Assembly (NCBI GenBank): GCA_035041965.1 | Contig: JAPYMA010000593.1 | Span: forward strand, 1-64,000 | Source of the DNA: Anisakis pegreffii | Taxonomy: Eukaryota; Nematoda; Chromadorea; Rhabditida; Anisakidae | Direction: 5' to 3' | Length of the DNA: 64,000 nt | Shown: positions 31,200 to 44,155 of the stretch, one piece after another | How positions within the stretch are numbered: the stretch's first letter is position 1 | Layout: each line of letters begins with the position of its first letter | Translations under genes and position numbers: made by a program | Notes under the pieces: model-generated | Databases searched by the model: none | Seen by the model: the letters and a program-made list of their open reading frames with translations, nothing else | What the model was told of the DNA's origin: nothing

Positions 31200-31345
31200 A
31201 ATGACACTGTTTCATCCTTTCAAATGTTCCTTTCCGTTCTGTTCTGCACTCGCTTTCTTTTGTAGCTGTTCCGTTTTATGTCTCGCAAGAGAACAGTAAC
31301 AAAACGACGATAGAACAGCTCAACCGGAACAGAAAAAGCACCAAT
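31200..31345 (+). repeat. Dispersed repeat family, copy 1 (ttccgttctgttctg type)
   Basis: Rich in ttctgttccgtt words (ttcctttccgttctgttctgc, gtagctgttccgtttta). It aligns by eye with 40500-40640 and 44450-44600 in the same orientation. A short agctgttc/gaacagct inverted pair lies within it. Confidence 0.6.
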
Positions 31346-31361
31346 TGGGACTGCTGCAACT

Positions 31362-31424
31362 TTGAATGAATTTTTTAGTAGAAATGCATTCTTTCAATGC
31401 ATTTCTGCTAAAATACTCGTTCAA
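31362..31424. ncRNA. MicroRNA-precursor-like hairpin (could be MITE-derived)
   Basis: A 29-nt left arm (31362-31390) and a 29-nt right arm (31396-31424) surround a 5-nt ctttc loop. Twenty-five of 29 positions are Watson-Crick. Read as plus-strand RNA, two of the four others are G:U wobbles, one is A:C and one U:U. The inner 11 bp are unbroken. The loop is shorter than in most animal pri-miRNAs. It sits beside a dispersed repeat, so a small fold-back element is an alternative. Confidence 0.35.
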
Positions 31425-34400
31425 AAAATTTCAGACTATTATTGAAACTTGCTGATGCTGAGGCAACAATCAATTGAGAAGTTAGTATTTTTGTCAACTA
31501 AAACTCTATTCCATTCATTAAGCTTCAACTTTCGTCGGAGGATCGTTTTTAGGCACGAAAAATAAATCACAAACATTACTGCATCTCTTTGATTGTTACT
31601 CTCAGAGTTTTGCATTCATTGATTCAGGAAATCGATGATTCAGTATGCAAATTCAATAAACTGTAACAGATGGACTTGCTCGAGAACACTATCCCTAAAA
31701 ACGGAATTTATCATCATGATAAGCCGATTTCCTATTGTCGGATTTCACTGCGGAATAATATGAGGAACGCAAGTGAGTGTCCGCTAAAAAGTGGAACTGA
31801 ATATCGAAAATTTTCTGTATAATCGCTATTTTTGCTGTTACGGTGCAAAACAGACAATGGTTGACATGTGGGCAATTTTTTCTCCTTTCAGTCACTATAT
31901 GCGACATCTTCAACATTTATTTGATCTTATAGGGTCTTATTACGAGCCTTTTTTGTATCCGTGGAGCATAATCATTTGGGCTGAGTGAGTCTTCGATAAG
32001 TTTCTGATAGAAACATCAACTCCTTTCTGATGAACCTCTGTCACCACACGGTTTTGTGGTGAAACAAAGGATTATCTTTGTTGATCGAGCGAAAACGTTT
32101 TTGTTTCGAATTCAGTCGAGCATTCACAGACACGATTCATTCATTCACGCTTCACATATCCACGTGGTGATTTTTATTCTGTTCCTTTTGTTTGTTCTTA
32201 GAAAATTTTCATTCATTCTTTAAAAAGCCATCAAATGATATGCAATCACGAAAGCAATTTCCTTCTTTCTGCTGTTATTACATGTTCTCACTAAGAGAAA
32301 TCAACAGATTTCACTACCTGATAAATCAACTCATCGCTTTTGCTGCTGCTCAGTTTCTCGAAAATTATGTTTATCTGTTTCCATTTCGAAGAAGATAGTC
32401 TTTCTTAAGGCATCCCATAATTTAAGTTGTAAGATTTTTGCAAAAAGAAAGGTCTTGCCACTGTTTTTGTAGATTGGGGGATGTAGGCGTCAGATTTGTT
32501 AGATTGATGGATAGATCCACGGAGGTTGGGTATGATGATATGACTGCACCTTTTTTTGACGTCATTTCATAAAACTACATCAAGTTCCAAGGATAATTCG
32601 GAGTGAACATTGAAGTAAACACATTTCATGTAGACTTGAGTTCGCCGATTGGTTGAGTTGGTGATATGTGAATTTTTCTTTCTTTTTTTTTTAGGAGATC
32701 AGATAGTAATTGTGCTTCACTCTAACGGTAAGTGATACGAATGAACTTTCGAAAGGATTCGTTAGCAGCGATTAAGAAAATGAAAGAAAGAACAGAGGAG
32801 ATCATCTATTGCGTTATGATGAGGGCTGAAGAGTGGTTAGTGAAAATTGAATAGTTGTGGTAGTATTTGCAAAAAGTGAAAACTTTGAGCTGAACAACTC
32901 AACCAGTTGCAGCTGATACCGTGGCGCGATCTCATCGTCGCAACTCCACCCGACAATTTCACATTCTTTTCCACGTTTACATCGATTGCTTATAATGTTC
33001 CTTCTTCTTCAAACTGTATTTGTCAGTTTCTGAAAACCATTGGCATCGTTTCCAATACAATGCAAATTGTAGATGGCGATTTGAACAGTAATGAAACTAT
33101 GATGAGTATTGATCATTAGACTGTTGAAGGTTTATGCAATAGGACGGAGAAGTGTAAGTTAATAAAGAAATGTAGGTAAGTAGAATGTATATGTAGGTAG
33201 ACAGGTAGGTGGTGAATGAGTACTATCTATTGAAATTAGATGTGAGCGAATGAGCAAACGAAGAGATGCAGTGGTTGGTTGGTTGGTTGTGTGCTGTTGG
33301 CTGGCTGGTTGTATTCTGTTGTGTGTGCCTTCTGTTGTCTTCAGCGCAATCTTCACTAACTTGCATCACCTGTAAAACACATCAAAATCGAAACGAATCA
33401 CATAAAATCACCACACAACTAATATACAACCGATCAGCATTCCACCTTTATATTTCTTTCCTTCATCTACGTTATACGACCACGTTGATATTCCTATTGC
33501 TTTCAATCACTACTCTTACATCAATACCTAGTGACACCCTCTTGCTAAACTAATAACAACATCGACATTTTCTCACTCTGAGATCTTAACTCTTAAATCA
33601 CATCCATTCATTATCACTTAATCACTGAATAACACTATGATGAATATCTAATCACTATCTGCTTCTCTGTCGTATTCTCTCGTCAAATGATCAGATGATT
33701 TCATCAGCCCTCTTCCAGTTCCTCAAACATTCATTTTTATTTCATATTTTCCAGTCTCATAACCCGCTTGGTTTCTAACTCTCCGTGCAAACTTCCATTC
33801 TCGTTCAATTATGACCTTGGTACACCTCATTTGCAATTAATCCGATTATCACTAGCAGGTTCAATGAAACTTCTCATCGTTATCATGCAGCAGTCCATTT
33901 GTTAATAGAAAAACAAATTTATTTTTAAGGCTGACTGTTATTATCAGTTCAAACCACCGAAAATTTTTCAATGTTACATGTAATTAAATGCAATTATTGT
34001 GATTATAGTAATTACATATGTGAATTGAATGAATAGCGTTTACGGTGAGTATGGCTGAATGAGTGGTGCATGTTAATTTGCTGTAAACTTGATGAATTTA
34101 TTTGGCATGCTGATAGTCATTACAGACGAATGAATATTTGTTTTGTATTCATTCTGGTCACATAGTCACCAGCAGCATGAACGTTGTTTTGTTTATGGAT
34201 GAGCAATACCAAATTGATTCATCTTTTTTCGAACACATTAGTCATCGTCGCTATTTATCATTGTTATTAAATGCTGTTGTTATCCATGTCGTTGTCATTT
34301 TCAATTATCATTGTTTTTTAATGGAAGTTCACTGGCTCTCCAATTCCTCTTAGTCGCTATTACCTGAATTTGAAATCGAGTAATGGATTTGAAATTAACA

Positions 34401-35100
34401 GTGATGACAATCGAGCAAACGGTATTCGTCTTTCCTGTACGGTGTTGTGCTGGAACAGAATAAAGTACCGACAGATTTGTACCAAGATGAGAAGTGGGAA
34501 TGAAGCAAAGTGCGGTACGTAAATGATTCGTAAAGGTCGCCTATTGTGCCGGTTGCAAGAGTCGCAGAATAGCGATCCTGAAATTAACAATAAACGCTTT
34601 TCGTGCCTAGCGAAAATGATTTTTTGCAGTTCGCCAAAACTTCAAATAGGTTAGATGAGTAAAAATCATGTGCGCGTTTTCCGTAACATACCTCTGGATT
34701 GATTTGATTAGTAACAATGCATTTCACCAGTATTTTTCGTCACTTTCTGTCACATTAGAAACATTTTCGTCAAATTAGCACTTGATTAGTAACGGTTCAT
34801 ATTGTGGTGCATCTTCAGGGAACGTTCAGTGTCGTTCGAGTCATTTTCATGTTCTTTTTGTGGCTGAGATATGGCCGATGTAGACCGCTGTAGTACTTTC
34901 AAATAATAAACTGGGTCACTTATTTTGTCGAAAAATTGTCACAGAATAAGTGGTCCAATGGAAAGTTATTGCAATACACTGTAGGAACGGTGGTGTGCTA
35001 TGTCTCCGCTTGAATGTTGAATTTCGAAAGTGGCTGGTCAATGCCCGACAACAGAAATCCAATCATTTCAGTTTGTTTCTCCTTGAATCATAGTCTAGGG
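31425..35100. other. Gene-poor spacer, second part
   Basis: No recognisable exon. A GGTT/GGTA-rich low-complexity tract lies at about 33191-33330 (gtggttggttggttggttg at 33271-33289), followed by pyrimidine/AC-rich sequence to about 33900. Confidence 0.4.
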
Positions 35101-35103
35101 TGA

Positions 35104-35628
35104 AGACTATGTTCAAAACCTAGCAGCAACAAAAATGATCAAATTAATGATTGTGAGTTTAAATTCAAAGTAAGCAGATATGTGAATTTAGTTTATAAGC
35201 TCGCTGAGTTAGAAGATGAAAAGATAAATCTGAAGGCATTTTATGGCGAAAACGTCGTCGATCACGACTGTCGTGCTATTTTTCCATGGAAAATGCTGTT
35301 GCAAAAGCCGTGCTTGAACTGCTGCAACATCGAATGAAGGCATTTCAAACCTTCATTGAGCATGCGCAAGAATACAACATACTCATTTACATGCCAGTGT
35401 ACAAGGCAGAAGATCAAATCTTAAAGAATGTTACCACAAAATTGCAGATATTTTTTTGATTCACCCATGCAAAGATACCTTCAGTTTTATACGAAAATGA
35501 AATTGATTAGCAGCAGTACTTCTCGGCTTTTTGGAAGTTCGATAGAGCACAAAATTGCAACACTTTTCTGGGAAAAAGTACAGTTAGAAATGTTCCAAAA
35601 AAGGCGATCTAATGTCACGACTGCTTAA
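35104..35628 (+). pseudogene. Unrecognised degraded coding stretch crossing three frames
   Basis: The first frame is open from 35104 to a stop at 35337 and includes KVSRYVNLVYKLAELEDEK and FYGENVVDHDCRAIFPW. At about 35286 a second frame takes over (ENAVAKAVLELLQHRMKAF, then EHAQEYNILIYMPVYKAED) and stops at 35459. A third frame follows at 35428-35628 (MQRYLQFYTKMKL, IEHKIATLFWEKVQL). The three pieces read like one charged helical protein broken by small indels. No gt-ag pair explains the switches. I recognise no family; a pseudogene or transposon remnant is the best guess. Confidence 0.35.
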
Positions 35629-38600
35629 ATAAGAACAATTTGTCTTATAATTTTTTGATAAGTACTTTTTTGTGCGATTGCAATCATTCTTTTGTGCTCA
35701 CGCGTCCACAAAATTTGTGTCATAATCGGCGTTTCATAGAGATGTACCATTCGTTCATTGATAACCATATCATTTGATCGTACTCTTTCCATCCATTCCC
35801 CTCTATTTTTATCCAATATTCTGATCCAGTTGATGCCCAGTTCTTACACACTGCACTCACTTAGTCATCTGAAAATGGAAAGTTTTTTGCCATCTTGTTA
35901 TATTTGCCAGTGTTATCATGATGCAATTTTTCATAATCGCTAGTGATCGACAGTTTTTCCAACCAATGCTTTGTAAGCAATACCACAATGTTTAGTGGAA
36001 AGAGCATGAAACATTTTTTTATGAAAATGATTTCTTCACCAGAAATTTTTTTGAATTTTTGCTCAGTGGAGAAGCAGTTGTGATTTTGTGTTAATTAAGG
36101 AATGCAATCGAACGCCGAATGATAGCGAATAGCTCAAATGACCCACCACTTTTCATTCGGAAAGAGAGAATTCAGAAAAAAATTCCTTTAGGAATACCAG
36201 AGTGGATCAGTAAAATCTATTGGCAAGACACGATCCTATGAAAATAGTGATGATAACAACTCTTAAAACCGATAAAACGGATCTCGCACACAAATTGTTG
36301 ATGATAAAGAACTCTGCTCGACATTGTTCTTCAGCTAGGAAAAATGTCTCTCACATCTGCTTATTCATCAGCACATCGAGGTGTCTGAGAAAATGTCTGT
36401 TCAGAACCGGAAATTATCAAGTAAACATCCCAATTTTACGTCTTCTTTGAACAGAGAATATTTTGGCGTGATGAGAAGAAGTTCCACGAAATTCATTCGT
36501 AAGTATCAATGGAAATACTGATGGTTGAATGTAGCAAATTGAATTGATGAAAAAAAAATTGTTCCGACTCAATGCTTCGTTGAATTAACGCCATGAAAAT
36601 AGGACTGGTGCATCATTGCATTCCTCAGTCGTCCTTCACCAACGATATTCGCCACAAAAACTGAAAATCAATCACTCAAAGTAATTCCTCGAATTTCATC
36701 CACTCTCATCAAAACAATAACAACACTCGAGCACATCATCTACAATCGCCTCTCAAGCCAACCACATTTTCACAGTTCAACTCGATTTTATTTGCTTTAA
36801 ATCAATCAGTTCATTCGGCTGTACAAGTCGATGGGTTTGACGAGATTTTGCTCTGATCGTAGTGCAAAGTTAATTTAAGTAATCAATTTATGACGTTTTG
36901 GCTGGAATTGAATAGAGGTGAAGAGGTGAGGAAGATAAAAGTCGCAGTTAAAGAATATGACGTAATTTGTTTGGATCTAAAGTTCGTAGTTGGATGCATT
37001 ATTCGTTGTTTCATTTCATTTTTTCGAGGCATTCATATGGAATGTTCAACTGAACATACATCTGTATGTATGTTTGCGGTGATTAGTTGAAAGCATTTTG
37101 ATATGCTGAAAGCATCAATCGCATTTGAAATGTTGATTGTTCCATCGATTAGATGACGACTATGATAAAAACGTTTATTACATTGAATTTTGGGGAACAC
37201 GCTGCAGAAATGTTTAAACTTGAATCGGAAATCTATACGAAATTGCTAAAAATTGTTAATTAGGTTAAATCTTTTGGGATTCAAGGAAACGATTGTGAAC
37301 TAGCGAGTCACAAAGCAATTTCATTACACATGATCGAGAAGTCGATGTCGAGTAAATTTCATTTGAGCAATCTTCTTGAGTAGCCGAAAATCTTGAAGCT
37401 GATGGTTGAACAGCTTGAAACTGAAGGGTTATAAAATAAGCACGAGATGCAACTAGGAGATGAAATCGGTAAATTTAATTTTAAATTGTGGTTGAGCTAA
37501 AATTTCGAAGTATCAGGTCGTTAATAGTGTCGCATTATTAATATATATGTTTTATTTGCATTATATTGAAGTCTTCCTTGAATCTTTCGACGGCAAGGAA
37601 TTAAATCAAAGAGGAGGAGAAGTTGAAGCATTTGAAATGATTTTCTTCTATGTGAAGAAGGTTTTTGTGTGAATGTGCAATTAAGATTATACGAAGTGAT
37701 CCAAAAGGCTCCGGTATGTCGCAATGACATTGTTATTTGTTTCTAGAAGACCATAATTTTTGATCAGAACAAATGAATATTACTTCAGTTGTTATTATTA
37801 GTGTTATCACTATTATTATTTGTATTATTATTTGTGGATGTGTTATTATTATCGCATTTATTGCATGGTTGTTCGATTATAAAATATTGTTATATATTCA
37901 AGCAGAATGTACGATGTAATTGTGCAGTTGGCGTTGAACACGCGATACAGTAGTTATTCTATATGGCTGAAAATGTGACAATTGATAATTTGAGTGCATA
38001 ACGATTCAGTTGATTTTGTGATGCACGACATATGAGTAGCATCTGAAGGCGGAGTTCTTGTATTGTTTGTTGATGCATGCTTTGATTGGTTGAATTATTC
38101 ATCCGTGATACAACGATTCGTTCATGGTGCTGGTGGTGGTCACAGTAATACGTGTGAATGTATGTACTCATTCAATGGGACAATTCCATCCAGACACCAG
38201 TCAGTGCTGACGTATCACCTACTCAAAACAATTAGTTTCGAGAATATCCGATCGGTTGTTAAGGAACGATATATTGCCACTCTTCAAAATCGGAATCGTT
38301 TTGGCATTGATGCTGCAGTGTAAAAATCATGCAATGAGACACTGATATGTAATGTATTGTCTATGGTTGATCGCAATGAGATTTTGATACATTTCAATAA
38401 TACGAACAAAATTCAATGATTGTTCATTGGATAGGTGCTTCTTGATGTAATCAATCTATTCTATAAGTGATCAGTCTTTTTGCCAACTGAAAATCATCGA
38501 ACATTATTGATTATTCGTTCAGATACACCGAAAAAAAAATGAAAAAATAATGCTGATCTGGTCTAAAACGGGATATTTTTTCAGCTGCCTTTTTCTGATC

Positions 38601-40380
38601 CAACCTAGAACATATTTGTGTTTAGCACTTATCCAATTCCCATTGACGAGGCTTTTATCATGGTTCTATTGAGTGCAGTTCTGATTGCTGCAATGTTTCG
38701 GTTTCTTTTTCATTGGAGTAAGACTTGATAATATCACTTGAACGCAACTCTCTTCAGTTTTCTTCTCAATTTTCATCGTTCAGGATGCCGATTTTCGTGG
38801 TGGGAGTAAATAAATTGCTCTTTCGAAAGCTTCTTTTTGTATTTACTCATCAGTTCACCTCGTCTCGTTCATATTTTTTGCTCCACCCAACAAAACGCAC
38901 TCAATGCAAATCAATCTGTCCAACAGATGAAATGATCATCCTCTCGAACTCACTAATCATTCCATTATGAATGCAGTTTCTCAACCTGAAGTAGATATTG
39001 TTCGACTGGATTTTATTAAGTGCGACCAAAACAGTTTAATTTTTGTGAACATTTTCAAAAGCTTGCACTCAGTAATATCCGATTATCGCCGTCAGATGCA
39101 CTGCTCACTTGTTTCCCTGATTCTAATTTTGTACTAAAAGTGTACATTTTCTTAGTTGATATCAATTGCAGATTTATGCTGTAAATGTTCGTTACATCAC
39201 CGAGAAACAAACTGATGTTGTTGATTTGCGTAGTGTAATGAGAAGAATTAACGATTTATTCAGTGATGTATTTGTATGATATGGAAATGTGTGTCACTTG
39301 AATTTGTAATATCTAGATAGTTAAGAATTATGAATATCGCACTGATTGATACACCATCACAAATAGTACACTCATTCAAAGCACATGAGTGTGTATGGCC
39401 TTCGTTTGGTGCTTTGATCAATCGAATTCCATCACTTCACTCATAATCGATCGTTTCACGTTTATTTTTGCCATTCACAATCCGTTCTCTTATCGCCTGA
39501 TCACCTTTTCTCTTCATTGCTCTTCTTTTGCCCGAGCAATCCGTAAAAATGCTCATGTTTATTTGTTTGTTATTGTTTCTTCCTTCCCACGATTGAAACA
39601 ATATTTCAGCTGTCGATTATCAGTGCGCAGAAAGGAGCGAATTTCGTTGATAAATTGCTCGTTTTGTATTATCTGTAGTAGTTCATCGATTAAGCAGTGG
39701 ACAATTAAGCGTCCTACTTTTCGTTAGTAATGCCTGGAAGAATCTTGATTAGTTGCTTTTTTATCAGTCTTTCAAAGACTCAATTTATATCAGTAAATAA
39801 AATTCACAAAGATCAGCAAATAGGTTCATATTCAACAGATCAATCAATTACTTTAGTTGTCAGTTGTTTATTTGTGTATTTTTGCAAAAAAATGTAACAG
39901 ATGACCATTTTCCGTATGTGGTTAACGCATATTTGACTAGGATGCTAACATTTGGAAAGAAAACAGTGCAGAGTTTGACGAGTGGACAGTTCTGACGCAA
40001 AACAGCGAATGTTATCAGTGAGATCTCATAAATTGGCACTGATAACGAAGAAAAAGTGAGATTGACTCATAAAATGTGGAACCAAATGATTAATTTGTTG
40101 TACATTGTAGTCGTGACCTTTGAGACCAAATTGAGTATGTCATTCACTTTGAAAATACCCAATCGGAATGATCAGATTACATGTGGAAGGCAGTTGCTGA
40201 ATGTGAATATGGTGCATTGTACGTGTTCATATGTGATAAGCAAGAAGCCAAATACGATTTTTAACTTGATTAGAATCGTTTTGGTGGAGTGATCAAGAGT
40301 GGAGTGATCAAGTGATCAATATTACCGTTAATTGAGGCAGTCCTTTAACAACTTATAGCGTATTCATTGATCTTTGAATG
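35629..40380. other. Gene-poor spacer, third part
   Basis: No recognisable exon. Trinucleotide (ATT)n-like sequence lies near 37790-37860. Scattered open frames (for example 39389-39727, 112 codons) lack domains and splice context. Confidence 0.4.
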
Positions 40381-40499
40381 TAATGAACAAGACAATTGAA
40401 GCAAAAATTTCTCACCCGCAATAGTATTGACCTGAGAAAATTTTTTGGTGAAGAAGAACATGCTGAGAGGGGTCACATTATTAGTGATATTACTGTTGC

Positions 40500-40640
40500 A
40501 CACTTTGGACAAACTCTTCCATTCTGTTCTGTTTCGTCTTTCAGTTGTTTTGTTCCGTTTTATTCTTTGCGTCATTTCTTTGGAACTGTTCTGTTCTATT
40601 CCTTTGAGTAGAACAGTTGACTGGAATAGGAACATCACTA
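40500..40640 (+). repeat. Dispersed repeat family, copy 2
   Basis: cattctgttctgtttcgtc, ttgttttgttccgttttattc and aactgttctgttctattcc align with 44450-44600 and 31200-31345. Similarity to copy 3 may begin further upstream, near 40430. Confidence 0.65.
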
Positions 40641-43600
40641 CACATGACTGACGAATCGCAATCTGAGGTCGTTCACATAAAACAGTTGAAATTGCAATTC
40701 ATTCGGAATATCATTAAAGGATGATCTTTTTAAAGTGATCAACAATATGTTTCTAATGAATCATTTGTGAATCGTTTCTTATTTCTAACATTCAGATTGA
40801 TGTAATTCAGTTTCATCACATCTATCACTGTTATCAATTGCACATATCACACTTCTGTACAAGAATCTTATCGGAACTTCTTAACAGATGTTACATGTGC
40901 AAACGTTTGTTTTTTTTTGTCTCAGAATGATAATGAAATATTATTTGATATTCAGTTCACAACGGTGTCAATTTTTTGTCTGATTAAATAACAACAAATC
41001 CATTTATCACGTGTTCTCACCTATTTGCATTTGATTAACAATACTCCAAAGCAATCAAGTTAATCTGATTGTTTTGCAATTTTTTAATCACTGAATCAAA
41101 TATATGATGCTGTAGTGTTGTGCTATTGAAGAGGATCGTTGCTTGTTGATGGCTAAACATCATAAGATAGCGTTCTCGAATCACTAATTTGAGGAATGTT
41201 GCAGTTGATATTGTCAACAGTTGATTCCACCAAACTGTATCAAAATTTGGCAGCAACGTTTCTGGAGAATATGTTTATGGCTGTCATCGCCCACTTATTA
41301 TCCATTTTAAAAGATTGTTTTTCACGAATGGCTTCAGATGACTTTATTCATTATTGAATTCGTATACGAGCAAAGTTAAACGAATTCTTTTTCTAACTCT
41401 CGACTTCAGCCGTTCTTCGATTTCCCACAATTGTCTCTAATTGGTCTCATTGATTGTGTGCAGTTGACATCAAAATCAGCTACCTCACTCACTGATTAAT
41501 TGCTACTGTGATGTAACCGATACGGAATCCTCAATAGAAGAAGAGTCAAATTTACGCTTGTTTAGGCGAATAATGCCTCTACGAGTAAGCATTAATTGTT
41601 CAAAGAGTGTTTTTGAATGAGTTGAAATGATTACTCGTGGAATATTCAAATTGATTCATTCGATCACGCCATGGAATGCTATGCATTAAAAAGTATCGCT
41701 GTGAACATCGCTGATAAGTGAACGTCTTAGAAAGTTATTTCGTTATCAGGTGAAGCCGTGGAGCCGTTCAAGCAAACAATCCCAATTATTTGAGTCTGAG
41801 TAATTGCGCTGATCAGAGTCTCCTCCTAGCATCATTATCTTTCATTTGCATGCATCATACCATGAAGTTGACTCATTTAGGAACGAACCACTAGGAATTC
41901 AGCTCAAAAATCAAACTCTCCTTTTACGCAATCATTTAACTTTTTGCTACGAACACGTACATGATAAACGGCCATGTTTGCTGCGCACAAAACATTTATG
42001 CACATTGGAGTGGTATGCATTTTGTGGCCACGTTTCTTCGAGCTTATAGCTGCTCGTAGAAGATACCTGGATCTAGTGTCTTCGAGATGAAGTTCATTTC
42101 ATACCGTCAGCACTGTTTAAATGTTTTTTTCCAAATATGATTATCGGTGAAGATTTTCATTAGCGTTGTAGCGTGATAAATTGTTCGATATTATCGTTCA
42201 TTGTAAGTCACTCGCACTGCCTTTATTCTTCTTAACTATCTATCGCTTTTTGATAAATTGAAATCCATTGCAGCTAACACTCAACTCAACTGACGCACTC
42301 GAGCACGCTTTCAAATTTCATTTATAATATAATTCTTGAATCTTTCCAAAGATTCATCCCGTATCGCAACATTGCTTCAAACAACGTTCATTGTTATCGA
42401 GATTCTCTGAATCTTTCGCAAATTTTCCTTCTGAAATTACTTCTACCGAATTTCATCTGAAACGCTGGCATCGTAACTGAAAAAAAGGCAAGCAATTATT
42501 CACCCATTCACATTGACCTTCTAACTAACATTTCCTTCCTGCCATCATTTTCACTGACTTGCTTATTCATAAGAATGCTTGCAAACGAACGAAGTAGACA
42601 TCAGTGGTGTGTCACTGTGCATGGAATTGCTATTGTGTTTGTTATACCATAATCAATTTTGCATGGAAATATCACTTGAATTTGTATGTCGTGTAGTGTA
42701 ATTCATCGTTTGTTGTATGAAACGAAATCATCCAACATTTTCGAGGCAAGTCATTCGATTCGAAACCTTTCGCGTTCAAAAACGAGCTGTCTTAATGAAG
42801 ATCAGATGTTGAGCAAGGAAAAACAGTTGAAATAGAATTTGTTACAGTGTTGTTTCCCGAGTGACTTTCTTCTGACTTCAAGCAATTATTAGTGCAGTGC
42901 AATCATGTTCCACGTTCATATTGACCAAATCCATCTCAAATGACACTGAGCATGTTCCTCTCCAAATAATGCTTTTCATCTGCTTTATTGAGTGCCCAAG
43001 TGCTCGCTGGTAACATCGAGAAGCGTCTGAGTAATACTTCACGAGATAAAAGAATGCTTTAAAAAATGTTTTCTTGATAGAACTTCGAGACGTCAAGTGT
43101 GAATACTTCACTCACGCAAGTTTACACACAACAATCCTCTGTCTTCATTTAGTATATATACATTTTTTCCGGCGGTTATCTGTACCAAGTTATGCGGAAT
43201 GTTTTTGACATCTTCCTATTCACAACAATACCGTTTTCGCGCATTTCAGATCATTTCGTTTCATATAGAATTCCTTTCTACGTTTCCTTACGGTTGTGTT
43301 CCAACAAAACCGATGTTGACATTTTGTCAACGAATGTTCCAAATTGCGTACATTCGACGTCTTGTTTTGTTTGTATTCGACTGTCTGTCGTTGTTTGTGC
43401 TTATTTACATTTGCTTGTTTGGTCGTGTATTGCAACATGATTTTGTTCGCCTGTGATTAAAATCGAATAGTCGGCAGTTCTCATGATCGATATTAATAAA
43501 GCGATTGTTTTTTGAACTGCTTCATCGTGTCAATTGGAACAGCTGTCTCGATGCGTATGTGTATTCATTCGAGTGAATAATGTTTGTTTAGCAGTTACCA

Positions 43601-43849
43601 AGTGGATCGCGTTTAGTTGTTTTTTTTTGCGATATATTCATTCAGCTTAATCCTTGGGCTCATTTCACTATGACAAAATGCTTTTTTTTGTTGTTGTCAC
43701 TGCTGTCGTTGTCGTTCTTTCTGTTTACATAATTGTGCGAATGAATTTTTAGTGATGTATTTTTATAATTGCACGCGATTTATGACTAACTCCTTTCTTA
43801 CTGTGAAGTTTCGATTGAAATTTGACGGCGGTCCCATAAAACTATTTCA
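40641..43849. other. Gene-poor spacer upstream of YAP
   Basis: No recognisable exon. The last kilobase should include the promoter of the YAP gene, but no element could be assigned. Confidence 0.4.
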
Positions 43850-43861
43850 GAATCGCCGGAA

Positions 43862-44068
43862 ATGGCGTCGGCGAAGAAGCGAGTTGAGATGGTGATGGCA
43901 TCAAAGGCAAAATTGCAATCTGCCCCATACGTGCAGATCAATACTCATGTCGATGACCCGCAAAAATCCCTTGAGGAACTATTTACAGCTGGTGTTCGTA
44001 CTCATGAGCAACGCAAACACTATGAACGAAAGAAGGTATCACCTCAATATTCATTTCATTCTATATAC

Positions 44069-44155
<87 letters not shown>

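Noticed and set aside
40345..40651. Overlapping open frames of 68-97 codons on both strands
   Set aside because: They coincide with the dispersed repeat copy 2, and the frames are not shared by the other copies.
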